A DNA stretch of 64,000 nt from Microbacterium invictum. Its GTDB lineage: Bacteria > Actinomycetota > Actinomycetes > Actinomycetales > Microbacteriaceae. A program made the position numbers and the translations under genes. The stretch lies in contig NZ_CP139779.1 in assembly GCF_034421375.1 (NCBI RefSeq), positions 1,984,001-2,048,000 of the forward strand, given 5' to 3'. The stretch's first letter is position 1; every line of letters starts with the position of its first letter. Positions 12,672-21,272 of this stretch are shown piece by piece. The notes under the pieces are model-generated. The model saw nothing but the letters and a program-made list of their open reading frames with translations. It searched no databases and was not told the origin of the DNA.

Positions 12672-13082
12672 TCAGGATGCGCGGGAGATGCGCCCGAGCA
12701 CGCCGTGGACGAACGCCCCGGAATCATCCGTGGAGAACTCCTTGGCCAGCTCGACGGCCTCGTCGATGGCGACCGCCGCGGGAACGGCGTCGTTGTAGAG
12801 GATCTCCCAGGCGCCGATGCGCAGCAGTGCGCGATCGACGGCGGGCATCCGCGCGAGCGACCAGTCCTTGGCGAACGTGGTGATCTGCTCGTCGATGTCG
12901 TCGCGCTGGTCGATGATGCCGTCGACGATCTCGCGGGCATACAGCCACGAGGCCTCGCGAGCGGGCTCGCTGGCGGCTCGCTTGGCCTCGGCGGCCAGGA
13001 TCACCCCGAGCTCCTCGCCGCGCACGTCGGCCTGGAACAGGATGTCGAGCGCGCGCTTGCGTGCTTTGGTGCGGGCACTCAT
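12672..13082 (-). CDS. nusB: Transcription antitermination factor NusB
   Basis: This 136-aa, all-helical protein binds boxA RNA with S10 and supports rRNA antitermination. RKRALDILFQADVRGE at residue ~8 and the C-terminal AIDEAVELAKEFSTDDSGAFVHGVL are family hallmarks. It follows efp by about 16 bases, the usual actinobacterial efp-nusB pair. Confidence 0.96.
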   Translation of the reverse strand: MSARTKARKRALDILFQADVRGEELGVILAAEAKRAASEPAREASWLYAREIVDGIIDQRDDIDEQITTFAKDWSLARMPAVDRALLRIGAWEILYNDAVPAAVAIDEAVELAKEFSTDDSGAFVHGVLGRISRAS

Positions 13083-13098
13083 CGGGCGGCGTCCGCGT

Positions 13099-13659
13099 TC
13101 AGTTCACACGACCGAGGTAGTCGCCGGTGCGGGTGTCGACCTTGACCTTGGTGCCGGTCTCGAGGAACAGCGGAACCTGGATCTCGTACCCGGTCTCGAC
13201 GGTGGCGGCCTTGGTGCCGGCCGACGACCGGTCGCCCTGCAGCCCCGGCTCGGTGTAGGTGATCTCCAGGACGACGGATGCCGGCAGATCGATGTAGAGC
13301 GGGTTGCCGTTGTTCAGCGCGATGGTGACCTGCTGGTTCTCGAGCAGGAAGTTCTTCGCATCCCCCACGGTGGCGGCCGGGACGTTGACCTGGTCGTAGT
13401 CGCTCATGTCCATGAAGACGAAGCTGTCGCCGTCGTTGTAAAGGTAGGTGAAGTCGCGGCGATCGACGTTCTCGATCTCGACCTTGGCGCCGGCGTTGTA
13501 GGTGCGGTCGACGACCTTGCCGGTCACGACGTTCTTGAGCTTGGTACGGACGAACGCCCCACCCTTGCCGGGCTTGACGTGCTGGAACTCCACGACGCTC
13601 CAGAGCTGTCCGTCGATGTTGAGGACGACGCCGTTCTTGATGTCTGCGGTCGATGCCAT
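13099..13659 (-). CDS. efp: Translation elongation factor P
   Basis: This 186-aa protein enters the ribosomal E site to relieve polyproline stalling. [15 protein letters not shown] near residue 28 carries the tip loop, with Lys between Pro-Gly and Gly-Gly. Three beta-barrel domains end with GDYLGRVN. The ATG at 13659 gives the standard [10 protein letters not shown] start; the longer frame to 13728 adds unrelated sequence. A likely -10 (TAGAAT) lies at 13731-13736, giving a leader of roughly 65 bases. Confidence 0.97.
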   Translation of the reverse strand: MASTADIKNGVVLNIDGQLWSVVEFQHVKPGKGGAFVRTKLKNVVTGKVVDRTYNAGAKVEIENVDRRDFTYLYNDGDSFVFMDMSDYDQVNVPAATVGDAKNFLLENQQVTIALNNGNPLYIDLPASVVLEITYTEPGLQGDRSSAGTKAATVETGYEIQVPLFLETGTKVKVDTRTGDYLGRVN

Positions 13660-13751
13660 TGCGCTGATCGGATCCTTCGAAGTGCGGGCGATGTGCCCCG
13701 GAGGCGTGACGGCCGAACGGCCGACCACCGATTCTACGGGACGATCGGCGA

Positions 13752-14210
13752 TCAGCCCTCGGCCTGGCCGGTGAGGAGGTCGATCAGCAGGCGCGTCGCT
13801 GTGCGGTATCCCTCGATCCCCTCCCCCATGACGTGGACGGCGGCGACGTCGGCGACGTAGGAGTGGTGGCGGAACGGCTCCCGGGTGCGGATGTCGGAGA
13901 TGTGGACCTCGGCGACGGGGAGCGCGACGCCCGACAGCGCGTCGCGCAGCACGACGGAGGTGTGGGTGAGCCCCCCGGGATTGATGACGATGCCGTCGCA
14001 GTCCTCCCGCGCCGCGTGGATCGCATCGAGCAGGACGCCCTCGTGGTTGCTCTGCAGCGCCCGGATCTCGAATCCGCGCTCGGCCGCGGTGCGGGTGACG
14101 AGATCCTCGACGTCGGCGAGGGTCTGCGAGCCGTACACCGCGGGCTCCCGGACACCCAGCAGGTTCAGGTTCGGCCCGTTGACCAGCAGGATGCGTCGGG
14201 TCGTCGTCAT
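13752..14210 (-). CDS. aroQ: Type II 3-dehydroquinate dehydratase
   Basis: This 152-aa protein interconverts 3-dehydroquinate and 3-dehydroshikimate. Signatures: [17 protein letters not shown] (residues ~9-25, with the catalytic Tyr), SNHEG near 52 and [11 protein letters not shown] near 77. Its ATG overlaps the stop of the acetyltransferase gene. It lies next to the quinate/shikimate catabolic cassette rather than beside aroB, so it could supply both the biosynthetic and the catabolic (qsuC-like) activity; that dual role is inference. Confidence 0.95.
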   Translation of the reverse strand: MTTTRRILLVNGPNLNLLGVREPAVYGSQTLADVEDLVTRTAAERGFEIRALQSNHEGVLLDAIHAAREDCDGIVINPGGLTHTSVVLRDALSGVALPVAEVHISDIRTREPFRHHSYVADVAAVHVMGEGIEGYRTATRLLIDLLTGQAEG

Positions 14211-14773
14211 ATCCGTCTCTCTAGGGGTTTGCGCATCTCGATCTCGGGACCGATGACGCTGGTGAAGGCGACTCCCGTGGGCACGAAGCCGATCCGTCGG
14301 TACGCCGCCTGGGCCCGCGCATTGTCGCGGTGCACGTCGAGGGTCAGCGCGTCGGCGCCGTGACCGGCCGCCCACGTCGCGGCGGCGTCGATCAGTCGGT
14401 CCAGCAGCCCCGCACCACGCGCAGCCGGGGCGATGAACACCCCGACGACATCGGCCCGAGGGGCGTCGAGGGTGCGGCCGAGATGGTCGCGGTCACCCGA
14501 TGTGCGCAGCAGCACGCTGACCGAGCCGACCCAGGAATCACCCTCGACCGCGACGAACTGCGCGGCGTCCTCACCGAGCGCTGCGGCGGACGCGCGATCG
14601 CGCCACGCCGCCTCGTCGCGCGCCCGTTCCTCCTCGAGCGTGGTGAGGAAGGCCATCGAGGCGGCGGGATCGCTGACGGCGGCCATGCGAAGATCGCGGA
14701 TCTCGGCCCACTCGTGCAGGCGGACCCGGCGCACCTCCGCCGGCGACGTCACCCCGCGACCCTTCGCGCTCAC
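14207..14773 (-). CDS. GNAT-family N-acetyltransferase
   Basis: This 188-aa protein has the acetyl-CoA-binding segment [20 protein letters not shown] near residue 108 (a degenerate RGxGxx loop, here RGAGLL) and the downstream [18 protein letters not shown] motif typical of GNAT motif B. The start is GTG, overlapping the stop of the dehydratase gene upstream. The acceptor substrate is unknown; coupling to aroQ and qsuB suggests co-expression with the catabolic cassette. Confidence 0.85.
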   Translation of the reverse strand: MSAKGRGVTSPAEVRRVRLHEWAEIRDLRMAAVSDPAASMAFLTTLEEERARDEAAWRDRASAAALGEDAAQFVAVEGDSWVGSVSVLLRTSGDRDHLGRTLDAPRADVVGVFIAPAARGAGLLDRLIDAAATWAAGHGADALTLDVHRDNARAQAAYRRIGFVPTGVAFTSVIGPEIEMRKPLERRI

Positions 14774-16611
14774 TCCTGCACGCTATCAGCGCCCCGCTGC
14801 GCGACGAGGCGTACCGGCGCCGTCCCCGCGCCGTAGCCGGCGTAGCCGTGCACACGCTCGACGAACTCCAGGAACACCTCGCCGAGGGTGCCGGTGTAGA
14901 AGTGGAGGTACTCCCCCTTCGCGTCGCGGTCGTACGCGAGATGCAGGTCCTGCAACTCGTCGAGAACGTCGTCGGCGAGGGCGAACCGTGCCGCGAGGTC
15001 GTCGTAGTAGTTCCTCGGCAGGGGCAGGGGACGGAAACCGCGCGTACGCGCCGCCCGCGCGAGCGCACGCACATCGCTGCACCGGAACGCCGCGTGCTGC
15101 GGAAGCGATGCGCTCCCCGCCGCACCTCGTTCGGCGAGGATCGCCGGTGCGACGTTGAGCGGGATGCGGATGGCTCCGCCCGGGGCGGTGAGCACCCGGC
15201 TCTCCACCAGTCCCTCGGGACCGGGGACTTCCGTGCGGCTCTCCAGGCTCAGCGAGAAGCCCGCCATGTAGAACAGCGTGGACTCCTCCACCACCTGCCA
15301 CGGCTGAGTGAGACTGATGTGGTCGACGCCGAGGATGGTACTGTCCTGCGGCGGCTCACCGTGCTCGAACTCCGCCACCCATGCCGGGTCGCCCTCGTCC
15401 GCGGCCTGCGCCCAGTAGACCGCCGTGCCGTCCGGGGCCACTGCGCCGTTCAGCCGCTCCTCCGTGGCGTACGTCCGGCGATAGGCCCGCGGTACACGCA
15501 GGTCGCGCAGGCGGAGGTCGACCGCCTCTGCGTCGTCGACCTCGAAGCCGATCGCCGCGAGCTGGGGCTCCCGACCCCGCGCATGCTGCTCGTTGAGCAC
15601 GACCCGCGCCTCGCCCGCCGTCCACAGGGTGACGGCCTTCGTCCGGTGACGTCCTCGAGGGGTGAAGCCGAGCTTGAGGAGCAGCTCCTCCACCGCAGAG
15701 GTGTCTTCCGCAGTGATCTCGACGAAGTCGATGTCGGACGGGGCGGCCGAATCGGGAAGCATGGCGATGTCGGATCGGTGCGCGGTGGCATCGGGATCGG
15801 TCCGCGCGACCGCGTCCTCCAGCCAGCGCAGCGAGCGTCGAGCGTGAAGGGCGGTGCGACCAGGGTCGGTCTGCCGGAACGTGTCATTGAAGACCTCCAG
15901 CGACCACGGTCCGCGATACCCGGCGGCCACCACCAGGGCGGTGAAATCCGCGAGATCGAATCCCCCCTCACCGGGGAAGAGGCGGTGATGGCGGCTCCAC
16001 GACAGGACGTCCATGCTGAGCAGCGGTGCATCCGCGAGCTGGACGAAGAAGATCCGATCCCCCGGGATGTCCCGGATACGAGCCGGGTCGTGTCCACGCG
16101 AGAGGATGTGGAAGGAGTCCAGGCACACGCCGACGGCGGGATGGTCGGCCAGTTCGACGACCCGCCACGCCCGACGGTAGTCGTCGATGAATCGCCCCCA
16201 TGCGAGTGCCTCGAACGCGAGGCGGATGCCGTAACCCTGCGCCAGGTCGCCGAGGCGACGCAGCTGCGAGGCGGAGACGGCGTCGTCGTCGATCGTGGCC
16301 GTCGCCACGTTGCTGCAGCAGAGCACAAGATCCATGCCCAGACGCTGCATGAGTCGGAACTTGGCTTCTGCGCGGTGCATCACCGCAGAGAAGGCCGCGT
16401 CGTCGACGCCCTCCACGTCGCGCAGGGGCTGATACAGATCGAGCGTGAGCCCGAGGCGTTCCGCGAGGGCGGCGATCTCCTCAGGACTCTCGGGGGCCGC
16501 GAGCAGGTCGGGTTCGAAGATCTCGACTCCGTCGAACCCGGCGGCCGCGCACGCGTGCAGCTTGTCGGTGAGGGTTCCGCTCAGGCACACGGTCGCGATC
16601 GAGGTCTTCAT
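14770..16611 (-). CDS. qsuB: 3-Dehydroshikimate dehydratase, two-domain QsuB/QuiC1 type
   Basis: This 613-aa protein matches the architecture of Corynebacterium glutamicum QsuB and Pseudomonas QuiC1. Residues 1-~275 form a xylose-isomerase-like TIM barrel (MKTSIATVCLSGTL, FEALAWGRF, CLDSFHIL, LEVFND), and ~290-613 form VOC/hydroxyphenylpyruvate-dioxygenase-like repeats (LGVDHISL, HFYTGTLGEVFLEFVER). The enzyme turns dehydroshikimate into protocatechuate, the entry to ring cleavage. The ATG at 16611 is 4 bases from a perfect TetR-type operator; the long upstream frame is a shadow of the divergent regulator. No ring-cleavage genes are in the window. Confidence 0.9.
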   Translation of the reverse strand: MKTSIATVCLSGTLTDKLHACAAAGFDGVEIFEPDLLAAPESPEEIAALAERLGLTLDLYQPLRDVEGVDDAAFSAVMHRAEAKFRLMQRLGMDLVLCCSNVATATIDDDAVSASQLRRLGDLAQGYGIRLAFEALAWGRFIDDYRRAWRVVELADHPAVGVCLDSFHILSRGHDPARIRDIPGDRIFFVQLADAPLLSMDVLSWSRHHRLFPGEGGFDLADFTALVVAAGYRGPWSLEVFNDTFRQTDPGRTALHARRSLRWLEDAVARTDPDATAHRSDIAMLPDSAAPSDIDFVEITAEDTSAVEELLLKLGFTPRGRHRTKAVTLWTAGEARVVLNEQHARGREPQLAAIGFEVDDAEAVDLRLRDLRVPRAYRRTYATEERLNGAVAPDGTAVYWAQAADEGDPAWVAEFEHGEPPQDSTILGVDHISLTQPWQVVEESTLFYMAGFSLSLESRTEVPGPEGLVESRVLTAPGGAIRIPLNVAPAILAERGAAGSASLPQHAAFRCSDVRALARAARTRGFRPLPLPRNYYDDLAARFALADDVLDELQDLHLAYDRDAKGEYLHFYTGTLGEVFLEFVERVHGYAGYGAGTAPVRLVAQRGADSVQE

Positions 16612-16614
16612 GGG

Positions 16615-16644
16615 CGCCGAATGTACCAGTCGGTACATTCGGCG
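16615..16644. promoter_or_regulatory. Operator between qsuB and its TetR regulator
   Basis: A perfect inverted repeat: CGCCGAATGTACC, four-base spacer, GGTACATTCGGCG. It lies between the divergent qsuB and tetR starts and overlaps the probable -35 region of the regulator. A diverged copy with identical spacing lies before the qsuD-like gene at 17372-17393. Confidence 0.85.
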
Positions 16645-16649
16645 TCCAC

Positions 16650-16655
16650 TAGTCT
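16650..16655 (+). promoter_or_regulatory. -10 box of leaderless tetR promoter
   Basis: TAGTCT ends six bases before the ATG at 16662 and no Shine-Dalgarno is present, so the mRNA probably starts at the start codon. The operator at 16615-16644 would block this promoter. Confidence 0.55.
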
Positions 16656-16661
16656 GGGCCG

Positions 16662-17294
16662 ATGCCCGAGGTGCGTCGAGACGCCGAGCGCACACGCGCG
16701 GAACTCCTCGCCGTCGCGACCGAGGTCTTCGCCGAAGACGGCTACTCCGGTGCCCGTGTCGACGAGATAGCCGCTCGGACGCGCACCACGAAGCGGATGA
16801 TCTACTACTACTTCGGTGGCAAAGAAGGCCTTTACACCGCTGTCCTCGAGGACGCCTATCGCGGCATCCGGGAGGCCGAACGCGGGATCGATCTCGACCA
16901 CTCCGACCCGGTGGAGGCGATCCGCGCGCTCGCACAGGTGACCTTCGACCACCACGTGGATCACGACGCCTTCATCCGGCTCGTCGCGATCGAGAACATT
17001 CACCGCGGAGAGTTCATCCGCAAGATCGACGGTCTTCGCGAGGCGTCCCAGCCCGCGAAGGACGTGCTCGATCAGATCCTGCAGCGCGGGCGCGAGTCGG
17101 GTCTGTTCCGCCGCGACGTCGACGCACTCGATGTGCATCTCGTCATCAGTGCCTACTGCGTCTTCCAGGTGGCCAACCGGTACACCTTCGGGCACCTCTT
17201 CGATGTCGACCTTGCCGAGCCGACGCGGCGCACGCATCTGCGCTCCATGATCGGCGATGTCGTGGTGGGTTGGCTCACCACACCTGCTGACTGA
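16662..17294 (+). CDS. TetR-family regulator of the quinate/shikimate cassette
   Basis: This 210-aa regulator has an N-terminal TetR helix-turn-helix (residues ~28-50, VDEIAARTRTTKRMIYYYFG) and a C-terminal ligand domain resembling the TetR_C_6/NicS-like group (FIRLVAIENIHRGEFI). It is divergent from qsuB and upstream of the qsuD-like gene; the same 22-base operator occurs in both intergenic gaps, so it very likely represses both transcripts and itself. A shikimate-pathway inducer is inferred. In C. glutamicum the corresponding regulator QsuR is LysR-type, so this control differs. Confidence 0.9.
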   Translation: MPEVRRDAERTRAELLAVATEVFAEDGYSGARVDEIAARTRTTKRMIYYYFGGKEGLYTAVLEDAYRGIREAERGIDLDHSDPVEAIRALAQVTFDHHVDHDAFIRLVAIENIHRGEFIRKIDGLREASQPAKDVLDQILQRGRESGLFRRDVDALDVHLVISAYCVFQVANRYTFGHLFDVDLAEPTRRTHLRSMIGDVVVGWLTTPAD

Positions 17295-17340
17295 CCCGCA
17301 ACGTCTTCTCACCGCGGCGTTACGCGACATCGCGGAGGTG

Positions 17341-17393
17341 TTGACACGCGCTGCCGGCTGTGGTTTTCTCTGAACGTACCGGTTAGTACATTG
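17341..17393 (+). promoter_or_regulatory. Promoter and second TetR-type operator before the qsuD-like gene
   Basis: A TTGACA -35 lies at 17341-17346 with a weak T-rich -10 17-18 bases on. Immediately downstream, 17372-17393 reads GAACGTACCGGTTAGTACATTG, given here in two parts as GAACGTACC, GGTT, AGTACATTG. It has the same half-sites and spacing as the operator at 16619-16640, with 17 of 22 positions identical by eye. Confidence 0.65.
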
Positions 17394-17433
17394 CGGAGGA
17401 TCGCACGCCGGGATCCGGAGACGAAGGAGTACC

Positions 17434-18315
17434 GTGATCGACTCGCACCCCTACCTCGTCGGCCTCGTCGGCGCCGGCGTCCTGCCGTCGCTCACGCCGC
17501 GCATGCACATGGCGGAAGCCCGCGCGCTCGGCCTCACCTACGTGTACCGGCCTCTGGATCTTCCCTCGCTGGGGATCGACCCCGACCGCCTCGGCGAGGT
17601 GCTGGCGTGGGCCGAACGCCTCGGCTACGACGCCGTGAACGTCACGCACCCGTGCAAGCAGAGCGTTCTGACGCATCTCGATCGCATCGATCCCGTCGCG
17701 GCCGCCCTGGGCGCAGTCAACACCGTGCTGTTCACCCCCGGTGGACGCGTCGGGTACAACACGGACACGACCGGATTCGCCGCAGCGTTCACCCAGGGCC
17801 TTCCGGGTGCGAGCACGGAACGCGTCGTGCAGATCGGCGCAGGAGGAGGGGGATCGGCGGTCGGCGATGCCCTCCTGCGGCTCGGCACCGCGCACCTCAC
17901 CGTGGTGGACCTCGACCCGGTTCGCGCGCGCGCCCTCGCCGAAGATCTCGCGACGCGGCATCCCTCCGCCGTCGTCGATCCCGGGTCGCCGGCGGATCTC
18001 CCCGCGCTCCTCGCGGTCGCCTCCGGGCTGGTGCACTGCACTCCGGTGGGAATGGCCGACCACCCCGGTATGCCGCTGGAATCCGATCTGCTGCGACCCC
18101 CTCTTTGGGTCGCCGACATCGTCTACCGGCCGCTCGACACCGAGCTGCTGATCACGGCCCGCGAACGCGGCTGCCGAACGCTGAGCGGCGGAAGGATGGC
18201 GGTTCACCAGGCCGTCGACGCCTTCGCGCTCATCACGGGGACGCGACCCGATCCCGAACGCATGACAGCCCACTTCCTCGACCTCGTCGCCGCAGACGAC
18301 GTTCTCGCACGCTAA
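17434..18315 (+). CDS. qsuD: Shikimate/quinate dehydrogenase (AroE/QsuD family)
   Basis: This 293-aa protein has the AroE fold. The catalytic Lys is in NVTHPCKQSV near residue 73, the Asp in YNTDTTGF near 110 and the dinucleotide loop in IGAGGGGSAV near 131. Sequence style (SLTPRMH, HPCKQ) fits the NAD-dependent catabolic quinate/shikimate dehydrogenases rather than biosynthetic AroE, which is encoded separately at 22.5-23.4 kb. The start is GTG, six bases after GAAGGAG. The MHS transporter follows after a short gap, forming an uptake-oxidation pair. Confidence 0.88.
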   Translation: MIDSHPYLVGLVGAGVLPSLTPRMHMAEARALGLTYVYRPLDLPSLGIDPDRLGEVLAWAERLGYDAVNVTHPCKQSVLTHLDRIDPVAAALGAVNTVLFTPGGRVGYNTDTTGFAAAFTQGLPGASTERVVQIGAGGGGSAVGDALLRLGTAHLTVVDLDPVRARALAEDLATRHPSAVVDPGSPADLPALLAVASGLVHCTPVGMADHPGMPLESDLLRPPLWVADIVYRPLDTELLITARERGCRTLSGGRMAVHQAVDAFALITGTRPDPERMTAHFLDLVAADDVLAR

Positions 18316-18328
18316 GGAGCACACGTCC

Positions 18329-19648
18329 ATGACCACCACCGCAACGTCGCGGAAGACTCCCGTGAAGGCCGCTGCCGCCAGTTTCATGGGCAGCGCCGTG
18401 GAGTACTACGACTTCTTCCTGTTCGGCTCTGCCGCCGCACTCATCTTCCCGACGGTGTTCTTCCCGTCCGGAGACGACGCGGCGCTCGTGATGTCGTTCG
18501 CCACCTTCGGGTTCGCCTACATCGCGCGTCCGGTGGGCGCGGTCATCCTCGGTCACTTCGGCGACCGGATCGGCCGCCAGAAGGTGCTGATGTTCACGCT
18601 GCTGCTCATGGGCATCTCGACGTTCATCATCGGCTGTCTTCCCGGATTCGCCCAGATCGGCTGGTTCGCTCCGGCATTGCTCGTGGTGTGCCGCCTCCTC
18701 CAGGGTCTGTCCGCGGCGGGCGAGCAAGCGGGCGCGTCCTCCCTGACTCTCGAGCACGCACCCGAGAATCGCCGCTCCTTCTTCACCTCCTGGACCCTCA
18801 CCGGCACACAGGGCGGTCAGATCCTCGCCGCGCTGATCTTCATCCCCGTCGTCGCACTGCCCGACGACATCAAGTTCAGCTGGGGCTGGCGGGTGCCTTT
18901 CTGGCTGAGCGCCGTCGTCGTCGTCGTGGCGTTCTTCATCCGCCGGAGCCTCCACGAGACGCCGGAATTCGAGACGGCCAAGGCCACCGGACAGATCGCG
19001 CGCATGCCGCTCGTCCCCCTCCTGCGCGACCACTGGCGCGACGTCCTGCGCGTCATCTGCTGCGCGTTCATCGCGGCCGTGTCCACGGTCTTCGGCAACC
19101 TGGCTCTCGCGTACGGCACCGAACAGGGCCTGGCCCAGAGCATGACCCTCTGGCTGGTCGTCGTCGCGAACATCGTCGCCCTCGGAACCCAGCCCCTGTT
19201 CGGAGTGCTGGCCGACCGGATCGGACGCAAGCCCGTCTTCATCTACGGCGCGCTGTCGTCAGCGGCGTTCATGCCGTTCTACATGCTCTCCATGGGCGCG
19301 GGGAACGCATTCGTCACCTTCGCCCTGGCGATCCTGACGTTCTCCTGCGGGTACGCCGCGGCCAACGCCGTCTGGCCGTCGTTCTACGGCGAGATGTTCA
19401 GCACTCGCGTGCGGTTCTCGGGCATGGCCATCGGAACACAGCTGGGATTCCTGATGGCGGGGTTCGCGCCGAGCATCGTTGCTGCCTTGGGCGGCGTCGA
19501 GGAGGGCGGATGGGTCGTGATCAGCCTCTTCACCGCCGTGATCGCCGTCATCGCCTCGGTGAGCGCCCTGACCGCCCGCGAGACGAAGGATGTGCCGACC
19601 GCGCGTCTCGGCGTCGCCGCCGAGGAGCGCGTGCCCGTCACGGCCTGA
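18329..19648 (+). CDS. MHS-family (MFS) transporter, probably shikimate/quinate uptake
   Basis: This 439-aa protein has about 12 membrane helices and the metabolite:H+ symporter signature: VEYYDFFLFGSAAAL near residue 25 and the MFS loop GHFGDRIGRQKVL near 80, plus a second ADRIGRKP near 296. A Shine-Dalgarno AAGGAG precedes the ATG. It follows the dehydrogenase, so import of shikimate or quinate is the likely role (ShiA-like); dicarboxylate or betaine substrates cannot be ruled out from sequence alone. Confidence 0.88.
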   Translation: MTTTATSRKTPVKAAAASFMGSAVEYYDFFLFGSAAALIFPTVFFPSGDDAALVMSFATFGFAYIARPVGAVILGHFGDRIGRQKVLMFTLLLMGISTFIIGCLPGFAQIGWFAPALLVVCRLLQGLSAAGEQAGASSLTLEHAPENRRSFFTSWTLTGTQGGQILAALIFIPVVALPDDIKFSWGWRVPFWLSAVVVVVAFFIRRSLHETPEFETAKATGQIARMPLVPLLRDHWRDVLRVICCAFIAAVSTVFGNLALAYGTEQGLAQSMTLWLVVVANIVALGTQPLFGVLADRIGRKPVFIYGALSSAAFMPFYMLSMGAGNAFVTFALAILTFSCGYAAANAVWPSFYGEMFSTRVRFSGMAIGTQLGFLMAGFAPSIVAALGGVEEGGWVVISLFTAVIAVIASVSALTARETKDVPTARLGVAAEERVPVTA

Positions 19649-19671
19649 CGTGGACTACGGCGTACGGCTGC

Positions 19672-20748
19672 TCACGCGCCGACCTCCTGATAGGCCGCGA
19701 ACATCAGCGACTCATCAGGGGCCTGGAGCACCGTAGGTCGCGCGAGGTCGTCGAGGACGATGAAGCGCAGCATGCCGCCGCGGCTCTTCTTGTCCCGCTG
19801 CATCGTGGCCTTGAGCGTCGGCCACGCCCCGGCGCGATAGGTGGTGGGCAGGCCGAGCGAGGTGAGGATGTCGCGGTGGCGTTGCGCGACGTCGTCCGAC
19901 AGCCTGCCGGCCAGCCTCGACAGCTCCGCCGCGAAGACCATGCCGACAGAGATGGCGGCACCGTGACGCCAGCGGTACCGCTCGGCGTGCTCGATCGCGT
20001 GGCCGAGCGTGTGGCCGTAGTTCAGAACCTCTCGCAGCCCCGCTTCCCGGAAGTCCTCCCCCACGACCCGCGCCTTCATGTCGATCGCGAGCTCAAGGCA
20101 TCGGCGGAACGCGGGGTTGCCCGGGTCGACGATGTGCTCGGGGTCGGCTTCGATGAGGTCGAGGATCTCCGGATGCCACACGAAGCCGGCCTTCACCACC
20201 TCCGCGAATCCGGCGGTCGCTTCGTTGCGAGACAGCGTGTCGAGCAGATCCAGGTCGCAGACGACGGCGTGGGGTGGCCAGAAGGCGCCGACGAGATTCT
20301 TGCCCTCTGCGGTGTTCACCCCGGTCTTGCCGCCCACGGCCGCATCGACCATGGCGAGGACGGTCGTCGGCACCTGCACGATCGGAACACCCCGCAACCA
20401 CGTCGCGGCGACGAATCCGGCGAGGTCCGTCACCGCGCCGCCTCCGAAACCGACGACGACGTCGGTGCGTGTGAAGTCCGCTTGGCCCATGATCTGCCAG
20501 CAGAATGCGGCGACCTCGATGCGCTTGCCCTGCTCGGCATCGGGAATCTCTGCGAGCAGCACCTGCCGGTCGCCGACCAGGTCGGTGCGGAGAGTCTCGG
20601 CCTGGGCGGAGAGCGTGGGAGGGTGCACGATGAGCACCTTCCGAGCCTCCGGGGGGAGGACGGCGCCGAGTCCGGTCAGCAGGCCGCGCCCCACGGTGAC
20701 GTCGTACTGGGCGGGTCCGGGCACGGTGAGGGTGGTGGTGTCGGTCAT
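19672..20748 (-). CDS. aroB: 3-Dehydroquinate synthase
   Basis: This 358-aa NAD- and metal-dependent enzyme converts DAHP to 3-dehydroquinate. The NAD-binding GGGAVTDLAGFVAATWLRG lies near residue 97; GKTGVNTAEGKN and EVVKAGFVW follow, and the metal ligands are in NYGHTLGHAIE near 255. The ATG overlaps the aroK stop (ATGA). Downstream of it the operon is interrupted by the convergent catabolic cassette. Confidence 0.97.
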   Translation of the reverse strand: MTDTTTLTVPGPAQYDVTVGRGLLTGLGAVLPPEARKVLIVHPPTLSAQAETLRTDLVGDRQVLLAEIPDAEQGKRIEVAAFCWQIMGQADFTRTDVVVGFGGGAVTDLAGFVAATWLRGVPIVQVPTTVLAMVDAAVGGKTGVNTAEGKNLVGAFWPPHAVVCDLDLLDTLSRNEATAGFAEVVKAGFVWHPEILDLIEADPEHIVDPGNPAFRRCLELAIDMKARVVGEDFREAGLREVLNYGHTLGHAIEHAERYRWRHGAAISVGMVFAAELSRLAGRLSDDVAQRHRDILTSLGLPTTYRAGAWPTLKATMQRDKKSRGGMLRFIVLDDLARPTVLQAPDESLMFAAYQEVGA

Positions 20749-21272
20749 GGAGTCTCCTGGGCAGGAACGCGCCGCGTCCATGCCACGATGTCGTCGACGA
20801 CGCGGGCCAGCGGGCCCGACGAGGTGTCGAAGGTCACGTCTGCCGCTGCTTCATAGATCGGTCGCCGCTCCTCCCAGATGCGGCGCCACCGCACGGCGGG
20901 ATCGTCGCCGCCCAGCAGCGGTCGTTCGTCACCGTGGATGCGAGAGGCCACGATGTGCGATGCGACCGTGAGCAGGACGACGCGATGGCGGGTCAGCCGC
21001 TCCCGCGTCTCCGGATCGAGGATCGCTCCGCCGCCGAGTGCGACGACGCCACCGCGGGAGAGCGCTTCGGCGACGGCCTGACGCTCGACGGCTCGGAAAT
21101 ACGCTTCGCCGTGGGTAAGGAAGAGGTCGCGGATCGGTCCGTGATCGCGAACCACGATCTTGTCCGTGTCGCTGAACGTGCATCCGAGCGACCGGGCGAC
21201 CCTCCGCCCGACGCTCGTCTTCCCCGCCCCCATCGGGCCGATGAGGACGATCGCCTCAGACGGCGAGGTCAT
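20745..21272 (-). CDS. aroK: Shikimate kinase
   Basis: This 175-aa P-loop kinase phosphorylates shikimate. Walker A is GPMGAGKTS at residues ~12-20, the shikimate/Mg site is SDTDKIV near 34, followed by LGGGAIL near 79 and the lid DERPLL near 112. The ATG at 21272 lies inside the end of aroC (17-base overlap), indicating translational coupling. Confidence 0.96.
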   Translation of the reverse strand: MTSPSEAIVLIGPMGAGKTSVGRRVARSLGCTFSDTDKIVVRDHGPIRDLFLTHGEAYFRAVERQAVAEALSRGGVVALGGGAILDPETRERLTRHRVVLLTVASHIVASRIHGDERPLLGGDDPAVRWRRIWEERRPIYEAAADVTFDTSSGPLARVVDDIVAWTRRVPAQETP

